The notes under the pieces are model-generated. The model ran no database searches, was not told where the DNA came from, and saw nothing but the letters and a program-made list of their open reading frames with translations. A DNA stretch of 64,000 bases from Burhinus oedicnemus (lineage: Eukaryota; Chordata; Aves; Charadriiformes; Burhinidae): assembly GCA_008921705.1 (NCBI GenBank), contig VFFE01005906.1, forward strand, positions 133,370 through 197,369, written 5' to 3'. Shown piece by piece: positions 12,430 to 25,768 of the stretch. The translations under genes were made by a program, and so were the position numbers. Position 1 is the first letter of the stretch; each line of letters starts with the position of its first letter.

Positions 12430-13200
12430 TGGGAGGGCAACCATAGGCAGGACTGGTAGGGCATTCTATAGTAAGGTTAGGTTTGGTGTTTAAAACTCTC
12501 TTGGCTAAGATTACACAGGGATTCAAGCGGTTCTCCCAGGCTAAGATGAGGGTTGGAGCTTGTAGGGGCCTGTTGGGATTGGACACTGGTACTGGGATTG
12601 TTTTGCCTTTTAGACTTAAGGGTGGGAACTGCAGGTGTATTGTTGTGTCAGGGCTCCAAATGCACTAATAAGTCTTAATTGCCCTGATGAGCCTCACCTG
12701 GGACCCACACCTGTGGGCCCAGGAGCTCCATTTAAGCTCAGCCCTGGGATTTCAGTCTTTGTCTGAGCTGTGTTGGAGAAGGACTACTGATTTTAGCTTA
12801 GCTACAGCCATACTAGTGCCTAGTAATGGAGCCCTGTGATCAGGACATCAACTTGCAGGCTCAGTTCCTGACTTTGATTACTTGACTTGATTTTTTTGGC
12901 CTAGCCTCATCACCAGGGCTGTGCCTGGCAATTGTCAGACCTCGTCCTAGCTCTGACTTATGAATTGACTTCCCCATTTGTCTGTGGAACTGCCTCGTCA
13001 CCATGATACTATCTTATGTTCTGGACTCTTGATTGGATGTAGCCATCTCCAGGTCTTTCTTGCTTGCGTACTGTGGGACAGGCTGTGGCCAGTAAGGCTC
13101 TGGTCTTGCTGGTCATGTTATTCCCCTCAGTTCCCATCCTGCAGGGAACGGCTATCCTGCAGTGCTCCCTGACACTAAGTTAGGATCTACAGGAATCTGT
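12430..13200. repeat. Possible decayed repeat (LTR-like texture), unclassified
   Basis: This block differs in texture from its surroundings. It is C/T-balanced, with many 'cttgactt', 'ctgactt' and 'gcctcatcacc' type words, and has a strong hairpin at 12697-12723 followed by 'ttaagctcagccctggg'. Such texture is seen in old LTRs and satellite-like repeats of reptiles and birds. I cannot define ends, target-site duplications or a family, so the call is tentative. Confidence 0.2.
12697..12723. repeat. Strong GC-rich hairpin
   Basis: 'cctgggacccaca' (12697-12709) and 'tgtgggcccagg' (12712-12723) pair along 12 positions with one bulged A and a 2-base loop. Confidence 0.75.
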
Positions 13201-13590
13201 GATTTGCTGTGAAAATTGTCATCTTCAGGATTTGCTGGGATATGGTAAGAAGTGTGATTCGTAGAAGGGCAGTGTTTAGGGTTGAGACCTATAAGGTTGT
13301 CCTGGACCAAGTGAAGGTGGTGATCTGCATGGTTTTGGAGCTGTAAGTAGCATTACAGATTGTTGTAATGCCCAGAGTAGAGTGAAGGAAGTGCTCTGGA
13401 GGACCTACTGCTCCCTTCCCAAAAGGGCTGTACAGAATGTTTGGAGATTTTGTTCTGGAGGGTTTTGTAGAGTAGAAGCAGTTGCCTGTGCCGATTTTTC
13501 TGGGTATTTCTAGGTTTGAGACCCCAGCACAAATTTCAAGGAAAAGAGTAGGAGCGTAGAAGTCCACAGGCAGGGTACCTGCCAAGCTGG

Positions 13591-13629
13591 GTTTTTTTTT
13601 GGTTGGTTGGTTTGTTTTTTTTTTTTTTA
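13591..13629 (+). repeat. T/G-rich low-complexity tract
   Basis: A run of T, then three GGTT units, then a run of T. Similar tracts lie at 29189-29311 and 48961-49009, and on the opposite strand at 31597-31640 and 62473-62525. Confidence 0.85.
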
Positions 13630-16600
13630 ATGATTTAGATTCCAGGCTGGATATAAGCTTGAGGCTAGGAAGTGTTGTTAGGACGGATCAACTATACTCA
13701 CGTTTTCTATCTTGTGTACCTAGGGTAAGCTATCTTGACTCCTGAACTCTTTCCTTGCTACTCTAGTTAACTACCAAGTAACAAAACAAGGTAAGAACTA
13801 GGGAACTGAAGTATGGCTTTTATTTTGCTACCAGTTCGCTGTATGACTGTAAGTTGCTTATCTCTAACTCTTGTGAATTCTTTCTCTTCAGATAGCAAAC
13901 TAGAGGCATGGTAGTTGTCACTTCTGTGTTTATACCACACCTCTGCCCCATGAGATAGAGATTATTGTGGACAGCTTTAAGAGTTACTGTGATATATGTG
14001 AGAAAAGAATACAGCAGTAGTAAGGAACTGATAATATTGCTGGTGTATTGCTATGGAGACCTGCTCTCTAAGAATCTGACTATAATAAACCAACTTGTTT
14101 TACGGTACTGGACGTAGGCAAGACTTGAGTTGGCAACTGTGTGATAAAAAGGATAAGAATACATAATTGGCTGCTGAATTGGATACTCCCAGGACTGAAA
14201 TTCCTATCTACTTGAGCATCAGTCTTATTGTTTGAGCCTGCTTGGAGTAGAAGAGATCTGTCTGAGCTGGACAGAGTTAGGGTGGGAGGAGAAGCGAGCT
14301 GAATTTGGCTTGCCCACAGCAGCTTCAACTGTTTTCTCCCTGCCATTAGTGTGTTTGGCCCTCATGCTGTTAGCAGTACTTGAACATCTATCTGTACATA
14401 TGTAGTCTCCCAGGGAAACTATTGAGAAGATTTTATTTAATGCTATGGAGACTGAAAGCACATCAAATGCATCACTGGCCTTTGCTGCTCATTTAATGGG
14501 AGGCAGCAGCCACTTTTTGCCCATTTCTTACTGCTTTTTTATGCACATTGGTGGCTGAGAGGGCTTGCTTGAGGAACAGGAAGGTCTAATCCCAAGTTTG
14601 TCCCTGGATCTCCCATTGGTCCCTCCTGGCTGCTGGTTAGTGGGAAGCCAGAAAGTCATGGATCAGGAAAGACTGGTCTAGTTCCCATGTTAAAGGAGAA
14701 GTGATACTAAATGGGTAACTCTTCCAGTTAACTGGAAGCAGCTGCTCCAATAAGGGGGCTCCACTGGAAACATTGGTTTTCCTTGCTTCTATTTACTCTG
14801 GCTAGTGCTATATAATTGCTGCAGTACTGGCTTTTTTGTGTAAGGTGAAGAGGTTATTTCTGAGGATCAGTGCTTCAGCTTGCTGGTGTTCTGCTCTGCT
14901 TCTGTTCTTGCAGAAATGCCTCTCTCTCTGCCTCGAGTGACCCATGTCTGTACACAATGCTTACAGAAAGCTTACCTGTAAATACATCCTCTGTACGTTG
15001 GCAATGGGTTCAGGCAGGAGTGGCTTGGTACCAATGATTTTCCTGACTTACTGACCAGATCTGTTGTACACTGTGCCTCTGCACTTAAACAATCCTCTTG
15101 CCTAAGCTTAGCTTTTGGTTTTCTTGTACTAGAAAAACTTTGCGATGGCAGCCTGGTGCCATTTGAGCAGAAAGACAAGTCTAGACAGCTTGCATCATGA
15201 ATGAAATGAATATGGTGTCTATCAATCTAACTCTTAGTTCTTGTTGATTTTTATTTTTTATTCCAAACTATTACCTGACTGTCTGTCATTAGATATAGTT
15301 ACGGCAAAGTGTTTAGCATGTTAAAACAAAATGTTGTCCATAAATCACCATTGTGTAACTAGATCTCTGGAACAAATTCTCAGAGCATAGTTCAGTTGCT
15401 ATAGAAGTACGTGGTTTCTGTTCATCCCTACCTGCTCCTATATATCTCTTTGATAATGCTTTCCCTCCAGTCTATTCTGTGGTCTTTCTAGAACTGACAT
15501 GGGTCACTATCTTGGATAAGCAGCAGCAAAGTTGTCCCTAGTAAAAAGACTTGATTGTTTCCTCAGTGGGATTTGCAGCAGTTCAGGTCTCAAAGTCCAG
15601 TAGTCATGGGTAATCAATGCGAGGGAAAGCAGACAAGGAGTTACTTTTTACGTTTTTTAGAAACGTTGCCTTTCTGAAAGGCCTGCGTGAGCAGACTGTG
15701 TATTGCCTGAATTTGAAATTCACTGGTGAAATTCCCTTTTCAGAGAGGGACAAAATAATTCAGTTACCTTTTAATGCACAGAATAAGACAGCAAGAATAG
15801 TTAATGGAGAAGGAGCCTACATTGTGCTTCCTCTTGGAAGATCACTCAAGATAAATACTATTCATTTGGCAGTCCAGTTTTGAAAGACTTGCAGTGCGAG
15901 AGAATGGGATAAAGAATGTGCAGGGAATCTGAAAATGAGATAGTCCCCAACTCCTGCAGAACTGGCTGAATAGGAATGATAAGAAAAAGGAATGGGCTAC
16001 CTGCCTGTATTGAATTGCCTGCGTGAAAAACTAAAGAAAGCAAGCTAGCTGTCCTTGATAAAATCAAGATTGGCAGCTTACAGAGCCAGGATGATATTTG
16101 TTGCTTAATGTTTGTAGCTTAACAAAACTCGGTAGATTTTTGAAATATGCCTGCATTTAAAGTTTGGTTTTGCTTTTTCGGTTGTTTCTGAATGAAATGG
16201 AATTAAGCAGAGAAAACTTTTAAAGTGGTGACAGCTACAGAAGGATTGCAGCAGGGACCTACAGAGCCAGAAGGACTTTCCTGAGCATCTGCCTTCTTCC
16301 AACCACTTGTAATTCAATCATGGCTGAAGTTCAGAGGGTTTGGGATCTTTAACTTGATTTTCAAGTGTGGTGTTCTGGGGCCAGGAAAATGGGCATGGAA
16401 ATCTCCTGAGAAGTATGTTTGAGAGGTTCTTGGACAGGTTCTCAGGAAAGTGTCCTGTAGAAATCTAAGCACTTTTTCCTTTCCTTTTTAATCAGGTCTT
16501 ACATCTCCATCACAGTACTGGATTGAAATTTAGTTTCCTAGTCATAAGGTCTTGGTAAACTTCTCGGACTTTGAGTGAGGCGTCAGGTTGCAGAGAATGA

Positions 16601-17197
16601 TGGTTGAGTAAGTCTCTGGTACAAGCAAGTAGGAAAAGTTGGCATGAACAGAGATTTGGTGAAGTGACTAGGGATAGATTTAGAAGTGGAAAAAGAGAGA
16701 ACATGGTGGACGGAAATAGAAATGAACTGGTAAGGTGAGAGAATAAAGTAGACACTGCAACATATGCATGAAAAGATGCACTGTATTATTTTTCAGCGAA
16801 GTCAGAATGAAGTGGGGACAGAAGTAAAACAAAAGCAGGAGTAGTTGTATATTTACTAGCTAGAAAACTGAATGATGTTACAATTGCTTATAGTTACGGC
16901 TTGTTTCACTTCAACTATGGTGAGTAGGGGTAGGCCTTGTCATGTGGGAATTCATCTGAACTAGTAGATATTCTTAGCCCTGGATTACGGTTTAGTATAT
17001 AAACAGGGGAGGAAGACTGTTGACTTTTCCACCCCTTTAAGGAAGTGCAATTCAATGAGTACAACTAGGACTGTGGGTGTCACTGGCCCTTCTGGAGGTG
17101 GGAATCCGCAACATGAAGAGATTAACAATAGCTGTCAAAAGTATCTGCAAACCTGTATCTTCACTGTGACATGACCAGTGGAGCGTCTTTGGGAGCT
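13630..17197. other. Non-coding stretch, nothing specific seen
   Basis: Unique-looking AT-leaning DNA without a recognisable gene, repeat or dense motif cluster. The frame at 15617-15883 (plus, 88 codons) has no splice context and no family resemblance. Confidence 0.5.
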
Positions 17198-17272
17198 TTC
17201 TGTGTGGTGACCAAGTAACCATACTGCCAGCCTCAGTTGCTGGATTATGTGGATAATTAATACCTTTAAGCT
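17198..17272 (+). repeat. MIR-type SINE remnant
   Basis: 'tgtgtggtgaccaagtaacc' followed by 'gcctcagttgc' and 'tgtggataattaatacct' preserves the order of the MIR core and downstream segment. It is diverged. Assignment is by eye. Confidence 0.45.
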
Positions 17273-18117
17273 TCAGGGCTAATGTGGTTCAAATCAGAAA
17301 CACAAAATGAAGCCTTTTGAAAACAGTAAAAATTTAAATACTGGACTTAGTGACTTGTCTCCTGTCACTAACCAACTATGACAGAGTTTGGAGCAGAGCA
17401 CAGAAATCCCAACTCCTTTTACTTTGCTTTGGCTGCTATGTGTATTTTGATCCACTTGCATTATTCCAAGAGAGAAGGTCTTGTGACCAACAGAACCAAG
17501 GATGTTGATGGACTTGTATGTCTACAACCCTACCTTAGTTATCCTTGGACATGGAAGGTTTGTGAAGTCCTTTGTGACAAAGAACTCTTCCCTCCCCTGT
17601 CTTGGCCGTTTTGGGATCAAAAAGAAAAATGAGTGAGTTGAGTGGAACAGAATGCTGTCATACTCTGGTCAAAAATAATAGCACTTTAAGTTAACAAATA
17701 GATATTTAGCTTCTGGTAACTTTGAATATTCCAGTTGCCATAACAACGCACTGAGACTGTGGCATATTTTACTTCACATGCTTTTAAAGAACTTTATGAG
17801 CCATGACCAGAAAATTCCATCAGGATTAAAAGCAAACAAAACTGAAAACACACAGTTATTAGGTTCCTAGCACCCCACAGCTTATGTAAAACCTCGGAAA
17901 TGGAGGGTATGTGTTCTGTGCTCAGATGGAAGTGACTGCACTGAAAAGCACATGAAGGGTACTTTGTGCTGGTAATGCTATTGCCCATAAAAGCAGTAAG
18001 ACTTTGGAGGCTCTGTGCCAGAGGAAAAGCACCTCGTTTGTGGGAACCCTTGTCTCCCTGTCCTGGCTCGCAAAAAGAACTGGGAAAAAATGTTGGTGAC
18101 TGCTGAAATCTGAGTGA

Positions 18118-18138
18118 TTTTTTTTTTTTTTTTTTTTT
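18118..18138 (+). repeat. Poly-T, 21 bases
   Basis: A simple homopolymer. Confidence 0.9.
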
Positions 18139-18912
18139 CCCCCTCTTTCTTCCCACTGTGAAATTCTGCTGGTTTGGGTTTAGAGCTTGAAAGCAGGACC
18201 TGTAGCCGTCCTGCCAGTGGACCAGGCTGAAAGCTTTCTATGCGGTCTGTTTGGTTGGAAGGGCAGGTACCACTGTGGAGACATAGAACACATTAGGACA
18301 GCAGTCTAGATATTATGTGCCCCATACCTTGAATGCAGAATTTGTTCTCTTGCCCTAACGCAACTGCCTTGCTCCTCATCTTATGTGAATTGGTATAACT
18401 CAGTCTGCCTTGATTTCACCAGCTGATAATTTAGCTGATGTTTTCCTAGATCTTCTGTTAGAGATGGTGACCTTAAAAATACTACCTGAAAAGAACCAAC
18501 AAAATGTTGCCTGCCTGTGCCTGTAGCCTGGCTGAAAGAGCCATTTTCAGCAGAATGGAACTGCCTGGCTCATGTGACCAGTGGTTGAAGTTCAAATGAT
18601 TCGGTTCAGTGATCAGCACTGTTGGCCTTCCCACTGCTGACCACTTTAGCAGAAAGACCTGGTGTCAAGAAGCGTATCCCACAATCTGAAATTGCCTCCC
18701 TGTCTCCTCACTGTGAAAAGATGTTATCATGATCTACTCGGTTGCCAAAGCATAGTTTGCTCCCTCTTCGTTTCTTTGATGGACTTGCATAGTGTCAGTT
18801 CAGAAGTCTGTGACATCTGGAAAATAATTGGACAGCATGAGAGTAGATTTTTTTTTTTAATCAAAATAAGTAGCACAGAATAGTCATTGTGTCATCTGCA
18901 TGTGTGGTTTCC

Positions 18913-18939
18913 TTTTTTTTTTTTCCTCCTAAAAAAAAA
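18913..18939. repeat. Adjacent T12 and A9 runs
   Basis: Twelve T, a six-base spacer, then nine A: a near-palindromic arrangement able to form an A:T hairpin. Confidence 0.8.
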
Positions 18940-19196
18940 TTTCTTCTCAAAACTTGTATGACATGATAAATCACGTTTTTAGTGCAGTAGTACTTAGAAT
19001 TTTCTCTCTTAGGAAACTGTGTTTATTTTGGTTTTCTTGAGGTTTTAAATTTTGTTCTAAAGTATATAGGTAAGTATAATTACTCTGATTTTTTAATTTA
19101 ACTTCCTTTAGAAAGGAATATATTTAAATTTGTGTAACTTAGACCTTGATGCATTCAAGTTTTGTGAAGACTCAGGCAAGATTTGATTTAGGACTG

Positions 19197-19215
19197 GTTG
19201 GTTTGTTTGTTTGTT
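19197..19215 (+). repeat. (GTTT)n microsatellite
   Basis: About four tetranucleotide units. Confidence 0.8.
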
Positions 19216-20919
19216 AAAGTGAATGTAGATGTAATTCAGTGTCCATTACCATCATTAACTTCACTCAGCTTTGGGCTGGGCTGTTACGACACACAGCAAA
19301 AAATCTTTAGAGACTGTAGTTCTTCATGTATCCAAATAATCTAACAGGCAAGATTAGCAAGCAAAGATCTGTCCTGACCTATTAGTGGTATGCAGTGGTC
19401 TGAGAGATGTTTCCCACCATCGCAGTAAAAAGCACAGCATATTAAGAGTAAATTTTCAATCAGACCTGTTATTTTCAGTGATATGCTTGTTGGTTCAAGG
19501 ATCTGACACTTCCTATTACACAACATTTTAATATAAATATTTTACAAGCTCAGACTGTTTAATTTTGGTCTGTCTTGGACTGAAAACCTTCTTAGGGTAT
19601 TCAAACAGCCCACCGAAATGTTTTGAATTAAGAGTACTTAGCCAAACGGTGTATCATCTATGTAGTTCTCCAAATGCTATATGAGCCCTGGATTTTTTTT
19701 TGGTGAGTTTTGTTGTACAAGCTAAAACATTAGGGATAGGGTGAATGCTTTTCAATTGCAAAAATTGTTATCAATGACATGCTGAATTTGGGCAGTTCCT
19801 TTCATTATCCAGACAGTGCTCTTAGCAGATAAATTGCTTGCCTATCTTCCTTCTGCTCAGCTTCATAAAAAACTGTCTTCAGCTGAACTGATAAGGTGTG
19901 GGGTGGGCAGGGAAAGGAACCGATCTACGGTCACATAGGAATAATATTTCCTGCTCTCACTTTGAATGTGTCAGTGGGTCAGATGTATTCCTGACGCAAA
20001 TAAACTGGTAATGGTGAGAGTGCTGTTGTAAAAGAGTGTTAGGGTTGTCCTGCCTTGCTGCCTTTGGCTTGTCTAGCCAGCGCCCACTGTGTTGGTTCTG
20101 CTGCCTCCCTCATGTTCCTATTCCTGCTAGCACAGGAGAACTTGAAACGTTTTTTTTGTTAAGAACCAGGCATTTTGGAAGAAATATTGTTTACTATTGG
20201 AGGTGCAGCTGAGGGTGTCAGGCATGGATAAGAGCTCAGTGCTGTACACAACCATAATGAAAAGATGATCCACATGTAAGGAGCTGACAGTGGGAGCTGG
20301 AAATAAACCTGACGCCCATAGGATGAATCTAGGGATGGGGTGTATGGTATTTGGCTGGAGGTGTGGCCATGCTTCTCTTGTCTTTGCCTTCCTGATGGAA
20401 ATCAGCCAGCTCTTTTCGAATTGGTCCGCATGCAAATCCCTCTTTTACTGGTCATGGACAAGTGAAGATGCTGCTTCATATGGTTGTCAATGGTACAATG
20501 AACAGAAGCAGGAAAGAAGTCGGTACGGGATAGGCAGCCAGGTCTCTGTAATATACTATTAAAAGTAATACCATGCAATTTCCTATCCCCTTCATCCACA
20601 TCTTGTTGCTGCCATCTTTGCCACAAAGTCTGTGACTATTAGAATTTAGTCCTTCTATTTCTGATACAACATCTACATCAGCCTGTGGTGAGATGCCAAG
20701 GCCTGAATCGCCAAGCCTTGGAGCGTGAAGAAGTCTGGGACTAGCTTTTCCATAGCCATCAGGAGGTCAACCCGCAGCATATTGCTGGACTTGGGCTTGC
20801 CTTGGGCACAACAAAAACACAGTCAAACCCTGTGTTTGGACAAATAACTTCATGGCTTCCCATTCCATCAGTAATTCATTTTAGGGTTACATGCTTTTTG
20901 TTTTAAAATTCTCCAGCTA

Positions 20920-21160
20920 TTGCTTTCTCTGAGTAGCAGAGCAGCTGCAGAGCTTTTGTGTAATCTGGTTGTTGTGTGAGCAAAAGCCAAACAAGATCTC
21001 TGTTTTATCTGAAACAATTTTCCTGCGTCACACAAACTTTCCTTGTTTGAAGGAAAGATATGAAAATATCTTCTGATATCAGCTCTCTTTTTAATTTCTT
21101 TCCCTGCCTTGTTGGTATGCAGCCCTGTAATTGCATCTTTGGATACATAGAGACTTTAAA
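20920..21160. promoter_or_regulatory. Candidate conserved non-coding element
   Basis: A non-repetitive segment with 'tgcgtcacac' (CRE/AP-1-like), 'tgtttgaagg', 'gatatcagctc' and 'ctgtaattgc' words, without CpGs beyond the CRE-like one. The texture resembles vertebrate developmental enhancers. This is inference. Confidence 0.25.
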
Positions 21161-24100
21161 AATTTAGAATTTAAGGAACTACAGGATTTAGGTCACACAT
21201 ATATTGCCCATATACCCTTAATTATTTGAGAGGAGCGTAACAAGTGATGGATCAATATTTCAGAATAACTTTGGAAGAAAACTTTAAAATTAATTTTTTC
21301 TTTTTTCCTATGCTAAAGTTACAAGAAAGAGGAAAACAGCAATTTTCAGCCAAAGTATTCCATTCTGAAGATCAAATATAATATGGTGGCAGTGGATTTG
21401 TGGGGTTATGGCCGCCATCTCTGTCTCCCTCCATTTTGCTTTTCAACCATTATCCAGCTGCCTTTCTTTAAAGGAGCAATTCTTTATCGGAAATGAAGAT
21501 TTTGTTCATCTTGAATAAAAATATAATTATCTGACTTTCTCCTTCCTAGATCAAAGGAGGAGAGAGATTGTAAGGATGGGAGGTAGAGACCATGTTATGC
21601 TGTTTCATATAAAATACTTTAAAGAGAGAAAGGAATGTTATGGTTACAATAACAGGAGGTCTGTGAACCAAATGCAAGACCCTCCACTTATAGGGCACTC
21701 AAATCAACTTCAACCCAGCTCTTGTCTGAGGCAAGCAAACAGCTCTGGTACTGGCAATGGGGAGATGCAGCATTTTACAGTCCAGCCTGACCCTTGTTTA
21801 AGCACCTGGCTGGTTGTGAGGAATTAGGGTATGGTTTATAAGCTCCTAGAGACAGTCCAATTTAAAACAAGGCCCAGAGCAGCTCTGTGGTCACAAAATT
21901 ATAATCTACTGCTTTTTGATTCGTAAGAAGTGGATTTTGTGGGTGTATGTGTGCATATAGGTGTTGAATGGGCTCTTATATTTATTTGCTATTGTTCAAG
22001 CTCTTTGCTAAGTTTTTCCACTGTATCAGACCCCAGGCTGACATCTGGGCGAGACAATGACGTTTGTGGATGACCAGCAGCACTGACCTAGGAATGTTGC
22101 TCAAAGGAAAGTTACTACTATTAAGCGGCCAGAGTGTTGGACTGGGAAGAGGGAGGTTATCTTCCATCCATCATGTGAATTAGGTGACTCTTGAGACCTT
22201 TGGATTGAATCTTCCTATAATTATATGTTCTATCAAGTACCTGATTTATCTGCTCATAACAGATTTATTATCTGCTAGTTTGACCACCTCTTTGGCTGCT
22301 GCTGAATCCTCCCACTGGTATTCCCTTTTTGAAAGCACTAGTCTTAGCCTGTCAAAGCTCTGGGATCAGTCTAATGGCTTAGACTTGCATAAAAAAAAAT
22401 GAGGAACTGCCTTTTTTGTTTCAGTTGCTTTGGGTTTCCCTGCAAGTAACTTAAAATAGTCTTCTCATCTCAAGTTTCCCTACAGGTGAGAAGATCGCAA
22501 TTGTCTGGCAGATATATAAAAACAGTTTTACTAAGTAGTGCCTCTAGGTGGATGCTGCAGGGATGCACTTTCAGTGTGCTCTAGCTGCACAGCAAAGGAG
22601 ATGGGTGTTTTAGTTTGCAAGATGAGACTGGTGACTTTGTTCTGGCCTTCTTAAATTGATTTGATGGATTCTGGAAGACTGGGTGAGTGAAAGTGTGTGC
22701 CAGTGTACCAAACCAATAAGTCCTACGTGGTTTATTTCTTCTCCCTCCCCCATATCCAGGTTTTCAGCTTCTTCTAGGAACGTTTGCTCTTGCATGAATG
22801 GAATCAAGGTCATTGTAGGAAAAAGTAACTATGTGTCTGATTTTTCTTGGTGTTATGGTGTGACTCATTAACTTAATTTGACTACAGTGTGTTGCTCAAG
22901 ATAGTTCTCTATGCAAAAAAGGTTCCTCCCTCCCCTGTGCTGCTTGGGGGAAGACGGATACTTCATACTGCTGTAGATATGAACAGAAGACAGTTAATAA
23001 GGCTGAGCTTGCCATTCATCCAGTTACGCCTAGTCTGTATGGGAGCTTGCTGATCCTATCTCAGGTGACTCAAGCAATGGAATTTCCACCATATTCTGTA
23101 GGAAGACTTCCCATTTCAATGTATCTTTCTGTAGCAAAGGTATCCTTATTTTGAAACTCAGGTTTTCTTTTTTAATTTATTTTTCTCTCTGCTTATAGAA
23201 AAGTTAGTTATAAATGACACAGCAAAACCCAAATTATGTAGCCTTGTTATGACTTTTGTGGAAGAGTTGGACACAACCTGTTTGTTTTGGCTTTTAAAGG
23301 AGACTTGTTTGTTTAGAATGGAATTGTGGAGGTTTGGTCATGATTGCAAAGTTTTACTTATCTGTGTAAGAAAACCAAGTTAAAAAAGGAGCATTACTGT
23401 ATTAAAAAATTAGCATGTTTGGCATGTAATTAAATATATATATAAAACCTAAAAAAATCCTCCATAACACTAAGAAAATAACCTGCAGACTCTTAAGTTG
23501 TTAAATGAGGAACAAACTACATATATTTTAAGCTTCCACAAGGGATTTTTTTTTGGTGCATGATGTCAGACAAAAATGTTTCAAACTGAGAAATTGTAGA
23601 AGACTTTTTGAATGGGTTTCAAGCATGCTTTCTAAGAAATTTTACTTGTAGCCTTCCTTCTGGCTCTTGAGAAATTTGAACAAATTTAACATTACAGTAC
23701 TATGGTTGTTTGTTTTTCTTTAGTAGCTCTACACTGGCTGAATTTAAAATCTCTGTCATCAAACAGTTCTGTAGTACTACAGCTCAGAGTGTTTGTATCT
23801 CATCTTTTTCCTTTAAAAATATATCTGGTGGCATAATGATGCTCTCTGTTTTGGCAGAGATCCTTTTCTAATAATTTCTAACATTTGCTTTGATTTTTAT
23901 TTTTTTTCCCTTACCCCTCGTGGGCGTTTAAACTGTAAACCTGGAGGTGCTTTCCAGCTTTCAGGTCCGGATGTGACCACGGGGTGCTTGCTGACTGCGT
24001 GCTGGGTGGAGGCCGGGGTGAGCAGCCTTCTCTCCATGTGGTTTGGTTTCCACTGAGCGGAAACTTATAGGCATATAGAGGGCTGGAAGTGCTGTGCGCT

Positions 24101-24253
24101 CCAGTAAGGGACTAGGAATGTCTGTTGTGTCCGTAATGCATGGAATCACCCCTGTGGCTCCAACTATGGTTCCGAGAAGTCCTAGCTGCTCAGTCCTGTC
24201 ACTTTTTTATTCTCATTGTGATTGATACTAAATCTATCTGCAAAGGGGTGTAA
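21161..24253. other. Non-coding stretch
   Basis: No gene seen. It holds a perfect YY1-type word (21411-21420), a CTCF-like word at 22541-22553 ('cctctaggtggat'), and a short TA run near 23433-23443. 23925-24080 is mildly CpG-enriched without a coherent open frame. Confidence 0.5.
21411..21420 (-). promoter_or_regulatory. YY1-type motif
   Basis: The plus strand reads 'gccgccatct', the reverse complement of the YY1 consensus core (AGATGGCGGC). No CpG island accompanies it, so promoter use is not implied. Confidence 0.35.
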
Positions 24254-24390
24254 GTGTGTGTATATTTATGTAAATATACATAAAAATACATAGTAATTCC
24301 TTGATTAGTTCTCAAGTGTGTTGGGTTTTTATATACGCGCTTGTGTAGAGAAAGACGTATATAAATACACATACATATATAAATACACAC
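24252..24390. repeat. AT-rich imperfect inverted repeat
   Basis: The left arm 'gtgtgtatatttatg' near 24256 and the right arm 'atatataaatacacac' near 24375 are imperfect reverse complements about 105 bp apart. TA/CA-rich sequence lies in both arms. The intervening DNA has a 'tatacgcgc' patch. Confidence 0.6.
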
Positions 24391-25033
24391 CAAAGCTGCT
24401 GCTTTTCTCTTTGTTTTCCTGTTCAAATCAAGTACAGCTCTTCAACAACATAGTATCATCCACAAGGAGGGAAGTTTAAAGCGACAGAAAATAGAAAGGG
24501 TCAGGGGAAGGAAAAGGATAGAGGGGGAAAAAAAAGTCAAATTCTTGGACAGAACATATTTATCTTTTCTCCGTGACTTGAAAAGAAATGGGAGCTAAAT
24601 TCAAACCAACCCTTTTGTGGCTTGGAATTACATGGGTATAGCCTTTCCAACATGTTTTTGCTTCTTGCTACATTTCAGTCCTTGGACCCCCTATTCATAA
24701 AAATGCAACTAATATCTCATCTCTGGGTTGGTGTGTTTAGTTATGTGTAAAAGAGTGTCAGTAGGTATAATCCCTACATTAGGGGAATAGAGGGAAGACT
24801 GGAGCAAGAAAAGTATCAGACAGAAAGTTGCTGAAAGTGTAAGTTAACAGAAGAACTGAGTTTAATCTCCTCTGAAAGTAGATACCGTCTTCCTTCCATA
24901 CCCAGCCCCTGGAGGTTAGTGGTACCCTGGCTACGCAATGTTGTCTCTTCTGTTTCAGTATTAGGGAGGGCATCAGCTTCAGGACTTGAACTTGGGTCTT
25001 GCTGTTGTCTGGGTGGTGGTGTTTTGGTTTGTG

Positions 25034-25046
25034 TTTTTTTTTTTTT
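25034..25046 (+). repeat. Poly-T, 13 bases
   Basis: A simple homopolymer. Confidence 0.9.
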
Positions 25047-25734
25047 CCTTCCTCTTTCCTTCTCTTTTCCCCAGGGCTGGACTGATGAAGGTATTTCGGG
25101 ATGCTTTAGGCATTTAAGTGAGGTAAAACCTATTGTATGGTTTTTATTCATATTGAGTTAGCTCAGTGGCTTCTCATGAAAGCAAGATAACTTTTTGCTC
25201 TGTATTTCCTCACTGAACCCTCTTCATCCCTCCCAGCAAGAGGCAGTGCTGGAGGTCCTCACAGTAATTCACTGCTTCACCTTCTCCCCACTCCTCACTT
25301 ACTTTGGTAGTTACCCTTATGGAGAAGAAAGCAGACAGGTAGCTACAAATTGTCGATGCAGGCAGCAGAAGTCAGTAAGAAGGCAGGCAGGGAGTGAGAT
25401 TGAGGAAGGCAGCTATAGATTTCTTTGCTTATTTCTTCTGAGTTTTTCAGAACTTGTGTGATTCAGTCTTGTCAGATACTATTTTGAGTCAAGCAGAGAT
25501 GAACACATCCCCATAGTGAACAAAAAAGGCTGTCTGCATTCTTGCTTTTTTCCTTGAAACTGTTGAGCCTTCATTTTTAGCAAATCCTTTAGTGATAAGG
25601 TATGAATGGGAGATGGCAGAGGTGGGAGAGATAGTCTCTGCTCTTCCTACAATGAGGTGGTCCACTGAAAGCCTGTTAAACAGGGAAAGGCAAACAGGCA
25701 TCCTAAAAAGTGCGTAAACCAAGGAAGAAAATGA

Positions 25735-25768
25735 TTTTTTTTTCTTTTTTTTTTTGTGTGTGTGTGTG
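25735..25768 (+). repeat. T-run followed by (GT)n
   Basis: T9, C, T11, then about six GT units: a compound microsatellite. Confidence 0.85.

Larger units (their letters stand above)
17273..20919. other. Non-coding stretch with homopolymers
   Basis: No supportable gene. It contains T21 (18118-18138), T12 closely followed by A9 (18913-18939), and (GTTT)n (19197-19215). 20696-20721 has a 7-bp inverted repeat, ccaaggc/gccttgg. An octamer ATGCAAAT is at 20430-20437. Confidence 0.55.

Noticed and set aside
15617..15883. 88-codon plus frame with protein-like composition
   Set aside because: No recognisable motif, no convincing splice signals at its ends and no supporting context.
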